NCBI GenBank assembly: GCA_017311185.1
Contig: JAESUZ010000759.1
Span: forward strand, 34,484-98,483
Source: Proteles cristata cristata
Lineage: Eukaryota > Chordata > Mammalia > Carnivora > Hyaenidae
Reading direction: 5' to 3'
Length of the DNA stretch: 64,000 nucleotides
Made by a program: the position numbers and the translations under genes. The notes below the pieces were generated by a model. It saw only the letters and a program-made list of their open reading frames with translations, had not been told where the DNA came from and ran no database searches. Shown here one piece after another: positions 22,990 to 34,839 of the stretch (position 1 is the first letter of the stretch; the number at the start of each line of letters is the position of its first letter).

Positions 22990-23543
22990 GCCAAACTCCC
23001 CTTGAACAATATATGGGATTAGGGCACTGACCGCCCCCCCCAGCTTAAAATGTACATTTAACTTTTTTTCTTTTTTTTAAATGTTTTATTTATTTCTAGG
23101 AGAGAGAGAGAGACAGTGTGAGCAGGGGAGGGTCAGAGAGAGAGGGAGTCACAGACTGAAACAGGCTCCAGGCTCTGAGCTGGAAGTCAGACAGAGCCCG
23201 ACGCTGGGCTCGAACCCACAAACCATGAGATCATGACCTAAGCGAAAGTCGGACGCTTAACCGACTAAGCCACCCAGGCGCCCCTACATTTAACTTTTGA
23301 CTCCCCTAAGACTTAAGTATTGTTGACTGGAAGCCTTGGTAATAACATAAACAGTTGATTAACACATATTTTGGATGTTGTATATATGATATATTGCTTT
23401 CTTACTATAAAGTAAGCTAGAGAAAAGAAAATGTGAAAAAAATCATGAGAACAGACATTTACAGTTTGTACAGTATTTGCCAAAAAAAAATCCACATATA
23501 AGTGGACTAATGCAGTTTAAGGCAGTGTTGCTCAAGGGTCAAC
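22990..23543. mobile_element. Tigger/MER8-like DNA-transposon remnant, split by a SINE
   Basis: The ends look like imperfect inverted repeats: CTCCCCTTGAACAA on the left and TTGCTCAAGGGTCAAC on the right. Internal phrases TGACTGGAAGCCTTGGTAAT, AACACATATTTTGGATGTTG, AAGTAAGCTAGAGAAAAG and CATATAAGTGGA fit a non-autonomous pogo-type family that I associate with MER8. The family name is from memory. Confidence 0.6.
23060..23284 (-). mobile_element. Carnivore SINE, CTTAG subfamily
   Basis: It ends AAGCCACCCAGGCGCCCC at 23284. The direct repeat TACATTTAACTTTT flanks both sides (about 23052 and 23285), so it inserted into the DNA-transposon remnant. Confidence 0.95.
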
Positions 23544-26049
23544 TATTCTAGTGTCTACAAGATACCTTATTTATAAAGACACAGCTAGGTTACAAGCAAA
23601 ATAGAAACATATACTATGTAATCCCAATGACGAAAAGATTGAATGGCTAATTAATCTCAGACAAAGAAGGCTCTAGGTAAAGAATAGCACTGAAGAAAAA
23701 GAGGGCATTTCACAATGACAAAGGAGTCAATCAAGAAGACATTAACAAATCTAAACAGATATGCACCTAATTAAAAAGCTTCAATATGGGGTAAGAATTG
23801 AACGAAGAAATGAACCCACCATTACAGTTGGTGAGTTCAATAGTTCTCTACCAGTAATCAATAGAGCAAGAATACAGAAAATCAGTAAGGTATCGAAGTC
23901 TTACCACGCTGCCAACAAACTGGTCCCATGTGTTTACAGAACACGGCCCCTAGCAACTATAGAATATACATTTCTAGGTATAACGGTCCTAAAGATTTAA
24001 AAAATGCTGGGCCATAACCATTTCAGTACATTTTCAGCATTAAAATCATACATATTATGTTCTCTTATTAATGTAGAATTCAATTAGAAGTCAAGAGGCA
24101 GCTGGGTGGTTCAGTTGGTTAAGCTTCCGACTTTTGGTTTTGGCTAAGGTGATGATCTCATGGTTTGTGAGTTTGAGTCTCACATGAGGCTTCGTGGGAT
24201 TCTCTCTCTCTCTCTGCCCCTCTTCAAATTGCTCTCTCTCAAAAAATAAATATTCAATAAACAAATAAATAATAGAAAACAAATTTCAGGAAAACCCCTG
24301 AACACTTGGAAATTCAATAACATACTTCTAAATAATTTGTTGGTCACAGAAGAAACCGTTGAAAAACATTTAAACAAAGGAAATTAGACAACATTTCTAT
24401 AACTGAAGAATTACAAAAATTCCTTGGGATGCTCTCTCTCTCTCACCTCTCCTCAAATTTCTCTCAAAAATTATATAAACACTAAATAAACAAACAAACA
24501 AATACATAAAATAAAACAAATTTCAGGAGATCCCCTGAACACTTGGAGAATAAACATACTTTAAAATAATTTGTTGGTCGCAGAAGAAACCGCAGAAAAA
24601 GATTAAAACATAGGAAATTTCACATTTCTATAACAGAATAATTATGAAAATTGCTTGGGATTCTCTCTCTCTCTCTCTCACCTCTCCTCAAATTACTCTC
24701 TCTCAAAAAATATATAAACACTAAACAAACAAACAAACAAACAAATAAATAATAGAAAACAAATTTCAGGAAAACCCCTGAGCACTTAGAAGTTAAATAA
24801 CATACTTCTACATAATTTGTTGGTCACAGAAGAAACCGTTGAAAAACATTTAAACAAAGGAAATTAGACAACATTTCTATAACTGAAGAATTACAAAAAT
24901 TGCTTGGGATGCTCTCTTTCTCTCACCTCTCCTCAAATTACTCTCTCTCAAAAATTGTATAAACACTAAATAAACAAACAAACAAATACATAATAGAAAA
25001 CAAATTTCAGGAGATCCCCTGAACACGTGGAAAATAAATAACATACTTTAAAATAATTTGTTGATAGCAGAAGAAACCGTTGAAAAAGATTTAAACAAAG
25101 GAAATTAGACATTACTATAACTGAAGAATTTAAAACATTGCTTGGTATTCTCTCTCTCTCTGCCTGCCCCTCCTCAAATTGCTCTCTCTCAAAAAATAAA
25201 TAAACATTCAATAAACAAACAAACATATACATAATAGAAAACAAATTTCAGGAGATCCCCTGAACGCTTGGAGAAAAAATAACATACTTCTAAATAATTT
25301 GTTGGTCGCAGAAGACACCGGTAAAAAGATTTAAACAAAGAAAATTAGACAACATTTCTATAACTGAATAATTACAAAAATTGCTTGGGATTCTCTCACT
25401 CTCTCTCTCTCTGTCCCTCCTCAAATTGCTCTCTCTCAAAAAATAAACATTCAATAAACAATCAAACAAATACATAATATAAAAAAATTTTCATAAGATC
25501 CCCTGAACACATGGAAATTAAATAACATATTTCTAAATAATTTGTTGGTCGCAGAAGAAACCGGTGAAAAAGAATAAAACATAGGAAATTTCACATTTCT
25601 ATAACTGAATCATTATGAAAATTGCTTCGGATTCTCTCTCTCTCTCTCTGCCCCTCCTCAAATTGCTCTCTCTCAAAAAATACATAAACATTCAATAAAC
25701 AAACAAACAAATAAATAATAGAAAACAAACTTCAGGAAAACCCCTGAACACTTGGGAAATAAATAACATCCTTCTGAATAATTTGTTGGCTGCAGAAGAA
25801 ACCGGTGAAAAAGATGTAAACAAAGGAAATTAGACAACACTTCTATAACTGATAATGTTCAAAATTTCTTGGGATTCTCTCTCTCTCTGTCTGTCCCCCT
25901 CCTCAAACTGCTCTCTCTCAAAAATATATAAACACTAAGTAAATAAACAAACAAATAATAAAAAACAAATTTCACTAAAACCCCTGAACACTTGGAAATG
26001 AAATAACATACTTCTAAATAATTTGTTGGTCGCAGAAGAAACCGTTGAA

Positions 26050-26500
26050 GAAGAAATCAAGCCACAATTACAGTTGGTGAGTTCAATACTCCTCTGCCAG
26101 TAATCAATAGAGCAAGTAAACAGAAAATAAGTAAGGGTATCAAAGTCTTACCAGGCTGCCAACAAACTTGGTCCCATGTGTTTACCGAACAAGGCGCCTA
26201 GCAACTATAGAATATACAGTTCCATGTATAACGGTCCTAAAGATTTAAAAAATGCTGGGCCATAAAACCATTTCAGTACATTTAGAGCATTAAAATCATA
26301 CAGATCATGTTCTCTTATTAAAATGGAATTAAATTAGAAGTCAAGGGGCAGCTGGGTGGCTCAGTTGGTTAAGCTTCTGACTTATGGTTTTGGCTCAGGT
26401 GATGATCTCATGGTTTGTGAGTTTGAAACTCACATCAAGCTTCTTGGGATTCTCGTTCTCTCTCTCTGTCCCTCCTCAAATTGCTCTCTCTCCAAAAATA
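26050..26500 (+). repeat. Re-appearance of the L1-SINE seed inside the array
   Basis: Sequence upstream of the original SINE (CAGTTGGTGAGTTCAATA, CAGTAATCAATAGAGCAAG, GGTCCTAAAGATTTAAAAAA) and the SINE head (GGCAGCTGGGTGGCTCAGTT) recur here. This shows that a larger segment, not just the 240-bp unit, was copied. Confidence 0.9.
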
Positions 26501-29289
26501 AATGGGCATAAATATAGAAACAAACAAATAAATAGAAAACAAATTTCAGAAAAACCCCTGAACACTTGGAGAATAAATAACATACTTTAAAATAATTTGT
26601 TGGTCGCAGAAGAAACCGTTGAAAAAGACTTAAACAAAGGAAATTAGACAACATTTCTATAACTGAATAATTATGAAAATTGCTTGGGATTCTCTCTCTC
26701 TCTTTCTCTCTCTCTGTCTGTCCCTCCTCAAATTGCTCTCTCTCAAAATGTAAAGAAACATTCAATAAACAAACAAAAAATAAATAATAGAATACAAATT
26801 TCAGGAGAACACCTGAACACTTGGAAATTATATAACATACTTCAAAATAATTTATTGGTCGCAAAACCAACCAATGAAAAAGAATAAACAAAAGAAATTA
26901 AACAACATTTCTATAACTGAATAATTATGAAAACTGCTTGGGATTCTCTCTCTCTCACCTCTCCTCAAATTACTCGCTCTCAAAAATTATATAAACACTA
27001 AATTAACTAACAAATAAATAAATAATAGAAAACACATTTCAGGAAAACTCATGAACACTTGGAAATTAAATAACATACTTTAAAGTAATTTGTTGATCGC
27101 AGAAAAAACCGTTGAAAAAGATTTAAACAAAGGAAATTAGACAACATTTCTATAACTGAATAATTATATAAATTCCTTGGATTCTCTCTCACTCTCTCTC
27201 TCTGCCCCTCTTCAAATTGGTCTCTATCTAAAAATAATTAAACATTAAAGAAACAAATAATAGAAAACAAATTTCAGGAAAACTCATGAACACTTAGAAA
27301 TTTAATTACATACTTCTAATAATTTGTTTGTCGCAGAAGAAACTGTTGAAAAAGATTTAAACAAAGGAAATTAGACATTTCTATAACTAAATAGTTAGGA
27401 AAATGGCTTGGGAGTCTCTCTCAACCTCTCTCTCGGCCCCTCCTCAAATTGCTTTCTCTCAAAAAATAAAGAAACATTCAATAAACAAACAAACAAATAA
27501 ATAATAGAAAACAAATTTCGTGAAAACCCCTAAACATTAGGAAAAATAAATAACATACTTTAAAATAATTTGTTGGTCGCAGAAGACACAGGTGAAAAAG
27601 ATTTAAACAAAGGAAATTAGAACATTTCTATAACTGAATAATTATAAAAATTACTTGGGATTCTCTCTCTCTCTCTCTGCCCCTCCTCAAATTGCTCTCT
27701 CTCAAAAAATAAATAAACATTCAATAAACAAACAAACAAATACATAATAGAGAACAAATTTCAGGAGATCCCCTGAACACTTGGAAATTAAATAACATAC
27801 TTCTAAATAATTTGTTGGTCGCAGAAGAAACCATTGAAAAAGCTTTAAACATAGGAAATTTCACATTTCTATAACTGAATAATTATGAAAATTGCTTGAG
27901 ATTTTCTCTCTCTCTCTCACCTCTCCTCAAATTACTCTCTCTCAAAAAATATATAAACACTAAATAAACAAACAAACACCTTGGAAATTAAATAACATAC
28001 TTCTAAATAATTTGTTATTCGCAGAAGAAACAGTTGAAAAAGATACAAACAAACAAAATTTGAGAACATTTCTATAACCGAATAATTATAAAAATTGCTA
28101 CGGATTCTCTCTCTCTCTTTCTCTGCCCCTCCTCAAATTGCTCTCTCTCAAAAAATAAATAAGCATTCAATAAACAAACAAACAAATAAATTATAGAAAA
28201 CAAACTGCAGGAAAACTCATGAACACTTGGAAATTAAATAACATACTTTAAAATTATTTGTTGGTCGCAAAAGAAACCGCTGAAAAAGATTTAAACAAAG
28301 GAAATTAGACAACGCTTCTATAACTTTGAAAATTGTTTAAACAAAGGAAATTAGACAACGCTTCTATAACTGAATAATTACAAAAATTGCTTGGGATGCT
28401 CTCTCTCTCTCTGCCCCTCCTCATATTGCTCTCTCTCAAAAAATAAATGAACATTAAAAAAACAAACAAATAACTAATAGAAAATAAATTTCAGGACCAC
28501 CCCTAAACACTTAGAGAAATTAAATAACATACTTCTAAATAATTTGTTGGTCGCAGAAGAAACCGGTCAAAAAATTTAAACAAAGGAAATTAGACAACAT
28601 TTCTATAACTGAAGAATTACAAAAATTGCTTCGGATTCTCTCTCTCTCTCTCTCCCCCCCTCCTCAAATTGCTCTCTCTCAAAAAATAAATAATCAATAA
28701 ATAAACAAATAAATAATAGAAAATACATTTCAAGAACACCCCAAAACACTAGGAAAATAAATAACATACTTTATAGAATATATTGGTCGCAAAACAACCG
28801 TTGTAAAAGATTTAAAAAAAGGAAAATAGACAACTTTCTATAACTGAATAATTATGAAAATTGCTTGGTTTTCCCTCTCTCCCTCACCTCTCCTCAAATT
28901 ACTCTCTCTCAAAAAATATATAAACACTAAGTAAACAATCAAACAAATAAATAAAACAATTTTCAGGAAAACTCATGAACAGTTGGAAATTAAATAACAT
29001 ACTTTAAAATAATTTTCTGGTAGCAGAAGAAACCGTTGAAAAAGATTTAAACAAAGGAAATTAGACAACACTTCTATAACGGATAATGTTCAAAATTTCT
29101 TGGGATTCTCTCTCTCTCTCTCTGTCCCTCTCCTCAAATTGCTCTCTCTCAAAAAATATATAAACACTAAGTAAACAAACAAATAAATAATAAAAAACAA
29201 ATTTCACTAAAACCCCTGAACACTTGGAAATGAAATAACATACTTCTAAATAATTTGTTGGTCGCAGAAGAAACCGTTGAAGAAGAAAT

Positions 29290-30003
29290 CAAGCCACAAT
29301 TACAGTTGGTGAGTTCAATACTCCTCTGCCAGTAATCAATAGAGCAAGTAAACAGAAAATAAGTAAGGGTATCAAAGTCTTACCAGGCTGCCAACAAACT
29401 TGGTCCCATGTGTTTACAGAACAAGGCGCCTAGCAACTATAGAATATACGGTTCCATGTATAACGGTCCTAAAGATTTAAAAAATGCTGGGCTGGGGGCG
29501 CCTGGGTGGCTTAGTCGGTTAAACGTCCGACTTTCGCTCAGGTCATGATCTCGCGGTTCGTGGGTTCCAGCCCCGTCGGGCTCTGTGCTGACTGCCGGCT
29601 CGGAGCCTGGAGCCTGTTTCAGTCTGTGTCTCCCTCTCTCTCTGACCCTCCCCTGCTCACGCTGTCTCTCTCTCTCTCTCTCTCTCTCCTAGAAATAAAT
29701 AAAACATTAAAAAAATTTTTTAAATAAAAATATAAAAAAACAAAAAATGCTAGGTCATAAACCAATTTTAGTACATTTAAAGCATTAAAATAATACAGAT
29801 CATGTTCTCTTATTAAAATAGAATTAAATTAGAAGTCAAGGGGCAGCTGGGTGGCTCAGTTGGTTAAACTTCCAACTCATGGTTTTAGCTCAGGTGATGA
29901 TCTCATGGTTTGTGAGTTTGAGACTCACATCAAGCTTCTTGGGATTCTCGTTCTCTCTCTCTGCCCCTCCTCAAATTGCTCTCTCTCAAAAAATAAATAA
30001 ACA
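29290..30003 (+). repeat. Third copy of the L1-SINE seed, interrupted by a younger SINE
   Basis: It is near-identical to 26059-26500 at an offset of about 3.23 kb. It starts AAGCCACAATTACAGTTGGT at 29291 and resumes with the old SINE head GGCAGCTGGGTGGCTCAGTT at about 29842 after the insertion at 29494-29733. Confidence 0.9.
29494..29733 (+). mobile_element. Carnivore SINE inserted in the seed copy
   Basis: The head is GGGGGCGCCTGGGTGGCTTAG and the tail CTCTCCTAGAAATAAATAAA. The target repeat AAAAAATGCT is seen before (about 29480) and after (about 29742). The two other seed copies lack it, so it post-dates the duplication. Confidence 0.93.
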
Positions 30004-30198
30004 GGGGCGCCTGGGTGGCTTAGTCGGTTAAGCGTCCGACTTTCGCTTAGGTCATGATCTCGCGGTTCGTGGGTTCGAGCCCCGCGTCGGGCTCTGTGCT
30101 GACAGCTCAGCCTGGAGCCTGTTTCAGTCTGTGTCTCCCTCTCTCTCTGACCCTCCCCTGCTCACGCTGTCTCTCTCTCCTAGAAATAAATAAAACAT
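30004..30198 (+). mobile_element. Carnivore SINE inserted into an array unit, CTTAG subfamily
   Basis: It is flanked by AAAAAATAAATAAACA on both sides, the A-rich part of the array's own SINE tail. Head GGGGCGCCTGGGTGGCTTAG, tail CTCTCCTAGAAATAAATAAA. Confidence 0.95.
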
Positions 30199-31699
30199 TT
30201 TAAAAAAATAAATAAACATTCAATAAACAAACAAACAAATACATAATAGAGAACAAATTTCAAGAGATCCCCTGAACACTTGGAAATTAAATAACATACT
30301 TCTAAATAATTTGTTGGTCGCAGAAGAAACCGTTGAAAAAGCTTTAAACAAAGGAAATTAGACAATATTTGTATAACTGAATAATTATATAAATTGCTTG
30401 GGATTCTCTCGCTCTCTCTCTCTGCCCCTCTTCGAATTGGTCTCTCTCTAAAAATAAAGAAACATTCACTAAACAAACAAACAAATAAATAATAGAAAAC
30501 AAATTTCCGGAGATCCCCTGAACACTTGGAGAATAAATAACATACTTTAAAATAATTTGTTGGTCGCAGAAGAAACCGTAGAAAAAGATTAAAACATAGG
30601 AAATTTCACATTTCTATAACTGAATAATTACGAAAATTGCTTGGGATTCTCTCTCTCTCTCTCTCTCTCCTCTTCTCAAGTTACTCTCTCTCAAAAAATA
30701 TATAAACACTAAATAAACAAACAACTTGGAAATTAAGTAACATACTTCTAAATAATTTGTTATTCGCAGAAAAAACTGTTGAAAAATATATAAACAAAGA
30801 AAATTTGAGAACACTTCTATAACTGAATAATTATAAAAATTGCTACAGATTCTCTCTCTCTCTCTGCCCCTTGTCAAGTTGCTCTCTCTCAAAAATAAAG
30901 AAAAATTAAATAAACAAACTTATAAATAAATAAGAGAAAACAAATTTCAGGAAAACGCCTGAACACTAGGAAATTAAATAACATACTTTAAAATAATTTG
31001 TTGATCGCAGAAGAAACCGTTGAAAAAAATTTAAACAAAGGAAATTAGACAACATTTCTATAACTGAAGAATTACGAAAATTGCTTGGGACTCTCTCTCT
31101 CTCTCTCTCTGTCTGCCCCTCCTCAAATTGCTCTCTCTCAAAAAATAAACATTCAATAAACAAACAAACAAACAAATAATAGAAAACAAATTTCAGGAAA
31201 ACCCTAAACACTTGGAAAATAAATAACATACTTTAAAATAATTTGTTGGTCATAGAAGAAACCGGTGAAAAAGGTTTAAACCAGGGAAATTAGGCAACAT
31301 TTCTATAACTGAATAATTACAAAAAATGCTTGGGATTCTCTCTCTCTCTCTCTGCCCCTCCTCAAATTGCTATCTCTCCAAAAATAAATAAACATTAAAT
31401 AAACAAACAAACAAATACATAATAGAAAACAAATTTCAGGAAAACCCCTAAACACTTGGAAAATAAATAACATACTTTAAAATAATTTGTTGGTCGCAGA
31501 AGAAACCGTTGAAAAGGATTTAAACAAAGGAAATTAGACAACATTTCTGTAACTGAATAATTATAAAAATTTTTTAATTCCCCAAATTTCAATAATAGGA
31601 TTATAATTTATTAAAATTGCCTTATACATACTTATATATTTCCAAGAAAAGTTATATATCCTTAGTTACACAAATCATTTTTCATTTTATTAAATTAAT

Positions 31700-32500
31700 T
31701 TATGTTTCTTTTTATCGAAATGATGAAACTGGTGGTAGCCAGAGGAAAGTGGGTGGGAGTATGGGTAAAATATGTGAAGGGGATGAAAAGGAGTGAATAA
31801 GTTACGGAGATGAAAAGTACAGCATAGGGAATAAAGTCAGTAATATTGTAATAGCCTTGTATGGTGACAGATGGGCTCTACACTTACTGTGGTGAGCATT
31901 TCATAGTGTATACAAATGTCAAATCACTATGTTGTGTACTTGAAACAAATATAACATTGTATATCAACTATACTTCAATAATAAAAATATTTTTAGAAAC
32001 TATTACCTTACTTAAAAAAAGAAAAGAGACTATATAGTGCTCAGTAGTTAATTTAACAAAAATGTCTAAAACATTACACGGAAAATGTCTTAAATAAAGC
32101 AGACAAAATAATACCTAAATAAATGGAAAGATATGCTATATCCCTTGATAGGAAATCCCAATATCATAAAAATATCAGATATCCCCAACTAATCTACAAA
32201 TTAATGTAATTCTGATCAAAGTTGAGTAGAGTTTTTGTTTAAGTTTGCTTTTCTATATAACATCACACGTTTATTACAAAATTCCTATGGAAAACAATGA
32301 ATCAGAAAGATCCACAATAATCTTAAAGAACAACAACAGTGTAAAAGGATGTGTCCTACTAGACACTGAGGCGTATTATAAAGCTATAATATTTAATAAA
32401 TGAATAGCGTGCAAAATGAATACTGTGCAAAACATAGGTATAGAATAATGAGACAAAAGATACCCATTAAGGAAGAAATCTATGCATAAACTGAAAATTG
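31700..32500 (+). mobile_element. Old L1 fragments: 3' UTR end then ORF2 C-terminal part
   Basis: About 31715-31990 resembles an L1M 3' UTR (GGTGGTAGCCAGAGGAAAG, CAAATCACTATGTTGTGTAC, TATCAACTATACTTCAATAA). About 32050-32500 resembles ORF2 (TAATACCTAAATAAATGGAA, CTACAAATTAATGTAATTC, ATGGAAAACAATGAATCA). The order means the 3' UTR piece was inserted into, or rearranged within, the older L1. Confidence 0.6.
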
Positions 32501-32509
32501 ATTTATGAC

Positions 32510-33200
32510 AAAAAAAGCATTATAATTTCGAAATTTCTACAATGGAGTGGGTGTAGGTGTGTGTATATGTGCACATAACACATACTTTTTTTTAGTTCAC
32601 TAGAAAACACACTGAATTGATGAATAATGGGAATATACCATCAACTGATTTCTGTAATTAATCATTTGCTCTGTAGTTGAGAATCACTTATGCAGATACT
32701 TTCTAGTGTGAAAATTATGATGACACAGGTTATTGGTGTTCAGTTGGGATAAAATCCATAGTTGATGGAATCTCTACTTCATCTCTTAAGTCTTTAAGTT
32801 GCCAGAGCCAAATCAGTTATTAGACTCTCAATTCAGGTTCCATGGCAATATCAATCTTCTCTAGAGACAAAGGATTTGCTGATCACATCTGGGCTCCTGC
32901 TGCTACTGTTCTTGAAATATTTTGCAGGAGCCATATCTGGGGCCTGTGTGACACACATAACACGTGCCATCAACTCCCAGTAGAAACAGATCAGGACTAA
33001 ATGCCACTAAAGGCTTAATCTTGAATTCGAATCAAAGTGAACACATCCTGAGACCAACTCAAGGACTTAAGCTAGGCTCATAGGTTATTATACTGTGCAG
33101 CTGTGGAAGGGAGAAAACAAGGCTGAGTAGCAAGATTATGACTTTCTTTGGATGCAAACCTAGGGGTGTAGAAAAGTCAGAATAAAGACTACAGCAATGG
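32510..33200. other. Unique sequence, nothing recognised
   Basis: No repeat, RNA gene or supported exon. Moderately A+T-rich. Confidence 0.4.
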
Positions 33201-33220
33201 AATTCAAGGAATTTACTTAC

Positions 33221-33376
33221 ATTTGTTAGGGCCGATGATGACCTTTCCAACAAATCTCCACAAATTCAAATAAGTACTTGGACTCATCTACCTTTGCTTG
33301 TTCTTCTTGAGGATTTATAAAGCTGAATTTTAATGAAGCTCCATGTGAAATGTCTACACTTATTGCATTCTTCAAT
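33221..33376 (-). other. Candidate exon (non-coding or upstream PASD1), low confidence
   Basis: On the minus strand a pyrimidine-rich acceptor TTGCTCTATTTCAG precedes 156 bp and a strong donor (ACAAAT followed by GTAAGTAA). One frame is open for about 49 codons from the acceptor (LKNAISVDISHGASLKFSFI and on) and stops at TAA 9 bp before the donor. The same frame is open for about 25 further codons upstream of the acceptor. I do not recognise the peptide. It lies 11.6 kb upstream of the PASD1 start exon on the same strand, so a 5' UTR exon of PASD1 is one reading. An unrelated decayed gene or chance are others. Confidence 0.3.
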
Positions 33377-33799
33377 CTGAAATAGAGCAACCTTGGCCCA
33401 CCACTAGGAGTCCAGTTCTCTTTATCCTTCCTCCTAAAATTACATTTCTTACTTCATGGAAAGTATCAGCGTTTACGACATTCCTCAGTAGAAATTTTAA
33501 TTTTATAGCCACTGAAAAGCATTTTGTAATGAATCTGTATTATGAAAAAATACTTTTTATTGGTGAAAAAGAAGGTAATAATATATGTTATATTAGCCGA
33601 ACCATGTGAAATATAATATATACACGAACAAATAAAATATGGTGTAGAAAACAGGACTAGGAAAAGAAAACATTCAGAAGTGTCTCTGGGTAACAAACAA
33701 TGTGTGATTAAAACTATTTTTACTTAAATTATTTTATTTTTTCCAGTTTTTTGCATTTCTTAAGTTTGCTATTTGCGTAACATTCAAAATTAAGAAACA

Positions 33800-34045
33800 C
33801 CTCTCAAAAATAATATAGGAGCCAGTGCTGAACACTGAAGAGTTTGGGCTTCGAATCAACTGGACACGAGTTTAAATCCCAACTCCATGCCTTTATAGTT
33901 TTGTGGTCTTTGTGAGTTCCTTAACTCTTACGAGTATCAATTATCTCAACTGTAAAGTCTGAATTATCATACCTACATGCCAAGGTTTCTGTGAAAATTA
34001 AGTTAATGGACATAAAGTGGCTAGCACATAGTAGCCACCCAATAA
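33800..34045 (+). repeat. MIR element
   Basis: TTTAAATCCCAACTCCATGC, TTGTGAGTTCCTTAACTC, AATTATCTCAACTGTAAAG and GGCTAGCACATAGTAGCCAC follow MIR order through to its 3' end. Confidence 0.75.
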
Positions 34046-34046
34046 A

Positions 34047-34280
34047 TTTTAGGGTTTTTAAATTTTTCTAACGTTTTTTTAAATTTATTTTTGAGAGACA
34101 GAGAAAGACAGAGCATGAGTCGGGGAGTGGCAGAGTGAGAGGAAGACGCAGAATCCAAAGCAGGCTCCAGGCTCTGAGCTGACTGCACAAAGCCTGATGC
34201 GGGGCTGAAACCCACGAATCATGAGATGATGACCTGAGCCAAAGTCGGACCCTTAACCGACTGAGCCACTCAGATGCCCC
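34047..34280 (-). mobile_element. Carnivore SINE inserted in the end of a MIR
   Basis: The direct repeat AATAAATTTTAG lies before (about 34041) and after (about 34281). It reads GAGCCACTCAGATGCCCC at its plus-strand right end, with a T-rich left end. Confidence 0.94.
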
Positions 34281-34585
34281 AATAAATTTTAGTTTTAATT
34301 AGAGATGTTAGTCTTAGTAGCAGTATACAATCTAAAGGACTGTGTGGGAGATGTAGTCTTTTCAGGGAGTGAATCAAGGGCAAATAACTGGCTATACAGA
34401 GGCTTCTTCATGTCACTTGTGACAAGAGAAAACCCTGAGGAGATCAATCACCATGCAGTGGGCCAGCTGGATAAATCTAACATGTCATGAGTTAAGTGGT
34501 GTCTCAGGCCAGAGACAGTCAGGCTATTATGCCACTTAATGTGTATCCTTCTCATGAACAATGTGTGGTAGGAGAGCATGACTCT

Positions 34586-34820
34586 GGGGCGCCTGGGTGG
34601 CTCAGTCGGTTAAGTGTCCGACTTTGGCTCAGGTCATGATCTCACAGTTTGTGGGTTCGAGCCCCGCATCGGGTTCTGTGCTGACAGCCAGCTCAGAGCC
34701 TGGAGCCTGTTTCTGATTCTGTATCTCCCTCTTTCTCTGACCTTCCCCTGCTCACGCTGTCTCTCTCTGTCTCTCAAAAATAAATTAAAAAAAAACATTT
34801 AAAAAAAAAAAAGAAGAAGA
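34586..34820 (+). mobile_element. Carnivore SINE, CTCAG subfamily, perfect 13-bp target repeats
   Basis: AGAGCATGACTCT is at 34573-34585 and 34821-34833. Head GGGGCGCCTGGGTGGCTCAG; tail CTCTCAAAAATAAATTAAAA. Confidence 0.96.
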
Positions 34821-34839
34821 AGAGCATGACTCTATAGTG

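Larger units (their letters stand above)
22680..24095 (+). mobile_element. Old L1 ORF2 fragment (endonuclease region), interrupted by a DNA transposon and SINE
   Basis: About 22680-22985 contains the ORF2 start region (AATAATTATATTAACTGTCA). About 23550-24095 contains CATTTCACAATGACAAAGGA, TATGCACCTAATTAAAAAGC, GTGAGTTCAATAGTTCTCTA and CAGTAATCAATAGAGCAAG. These encode the decayed G-[DE]-F-N-x-x-L-x-V-I-D-R-A endonuclease stretch. Its continuation is the seed of the satellite array that follows. Confidence 0.75.
24098..31570 (+). repeat. Satellite-like tandem array of about 26 units of about 240 bp, made of SINE tail plus L1 ORF2
   Basis: The first element, at 24098-24270, is a SINE (GGCAGCTGGGTGGTTCAG head) inserted in the L1 fragment. 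Then a unit repeats with a period of about 205-290 bp, mostly near 240. Each has a CT-run, CCCCTCCTCAAATTGCTCTC, AAAAAATAAATAAACATTCA and a CAAACAAACAAATA run. These are followed by AACAAATTTCAGGAAAACCC, AATAACATACTTCTAAATAA, TTTGTTGGTCGCAGAAGAAA, AACAAAGGAAATTAGACAAC and ATTTCTATAACTGAATAATT. The first part is the SINE 3' tail and the rest is L1 ORF2 sequence downstream of the SINE insertion site. CT-run starts fall near 24198, 24426, 24658, 24905, 25140, 25388, 25628, 25870, 26447, 26687, 26938, 27178, 27410, 27657, 27897, 28103, 28393, 28632, 28869, 29101, 29941, 30402, 30643, 30848, 31088 and 31332. Minus-strand open frames across it are repeat artefacts. Confidence 0.93.

Noticed and set aside
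24098..31570. CRISPR-like or gene-like interpretation of the tandem array
   Set aside because: Units are about 240 bp of SINE and L1 sequence with no short repeat/spacer structure; the minus-strand frames are repeated artefacts of the units.
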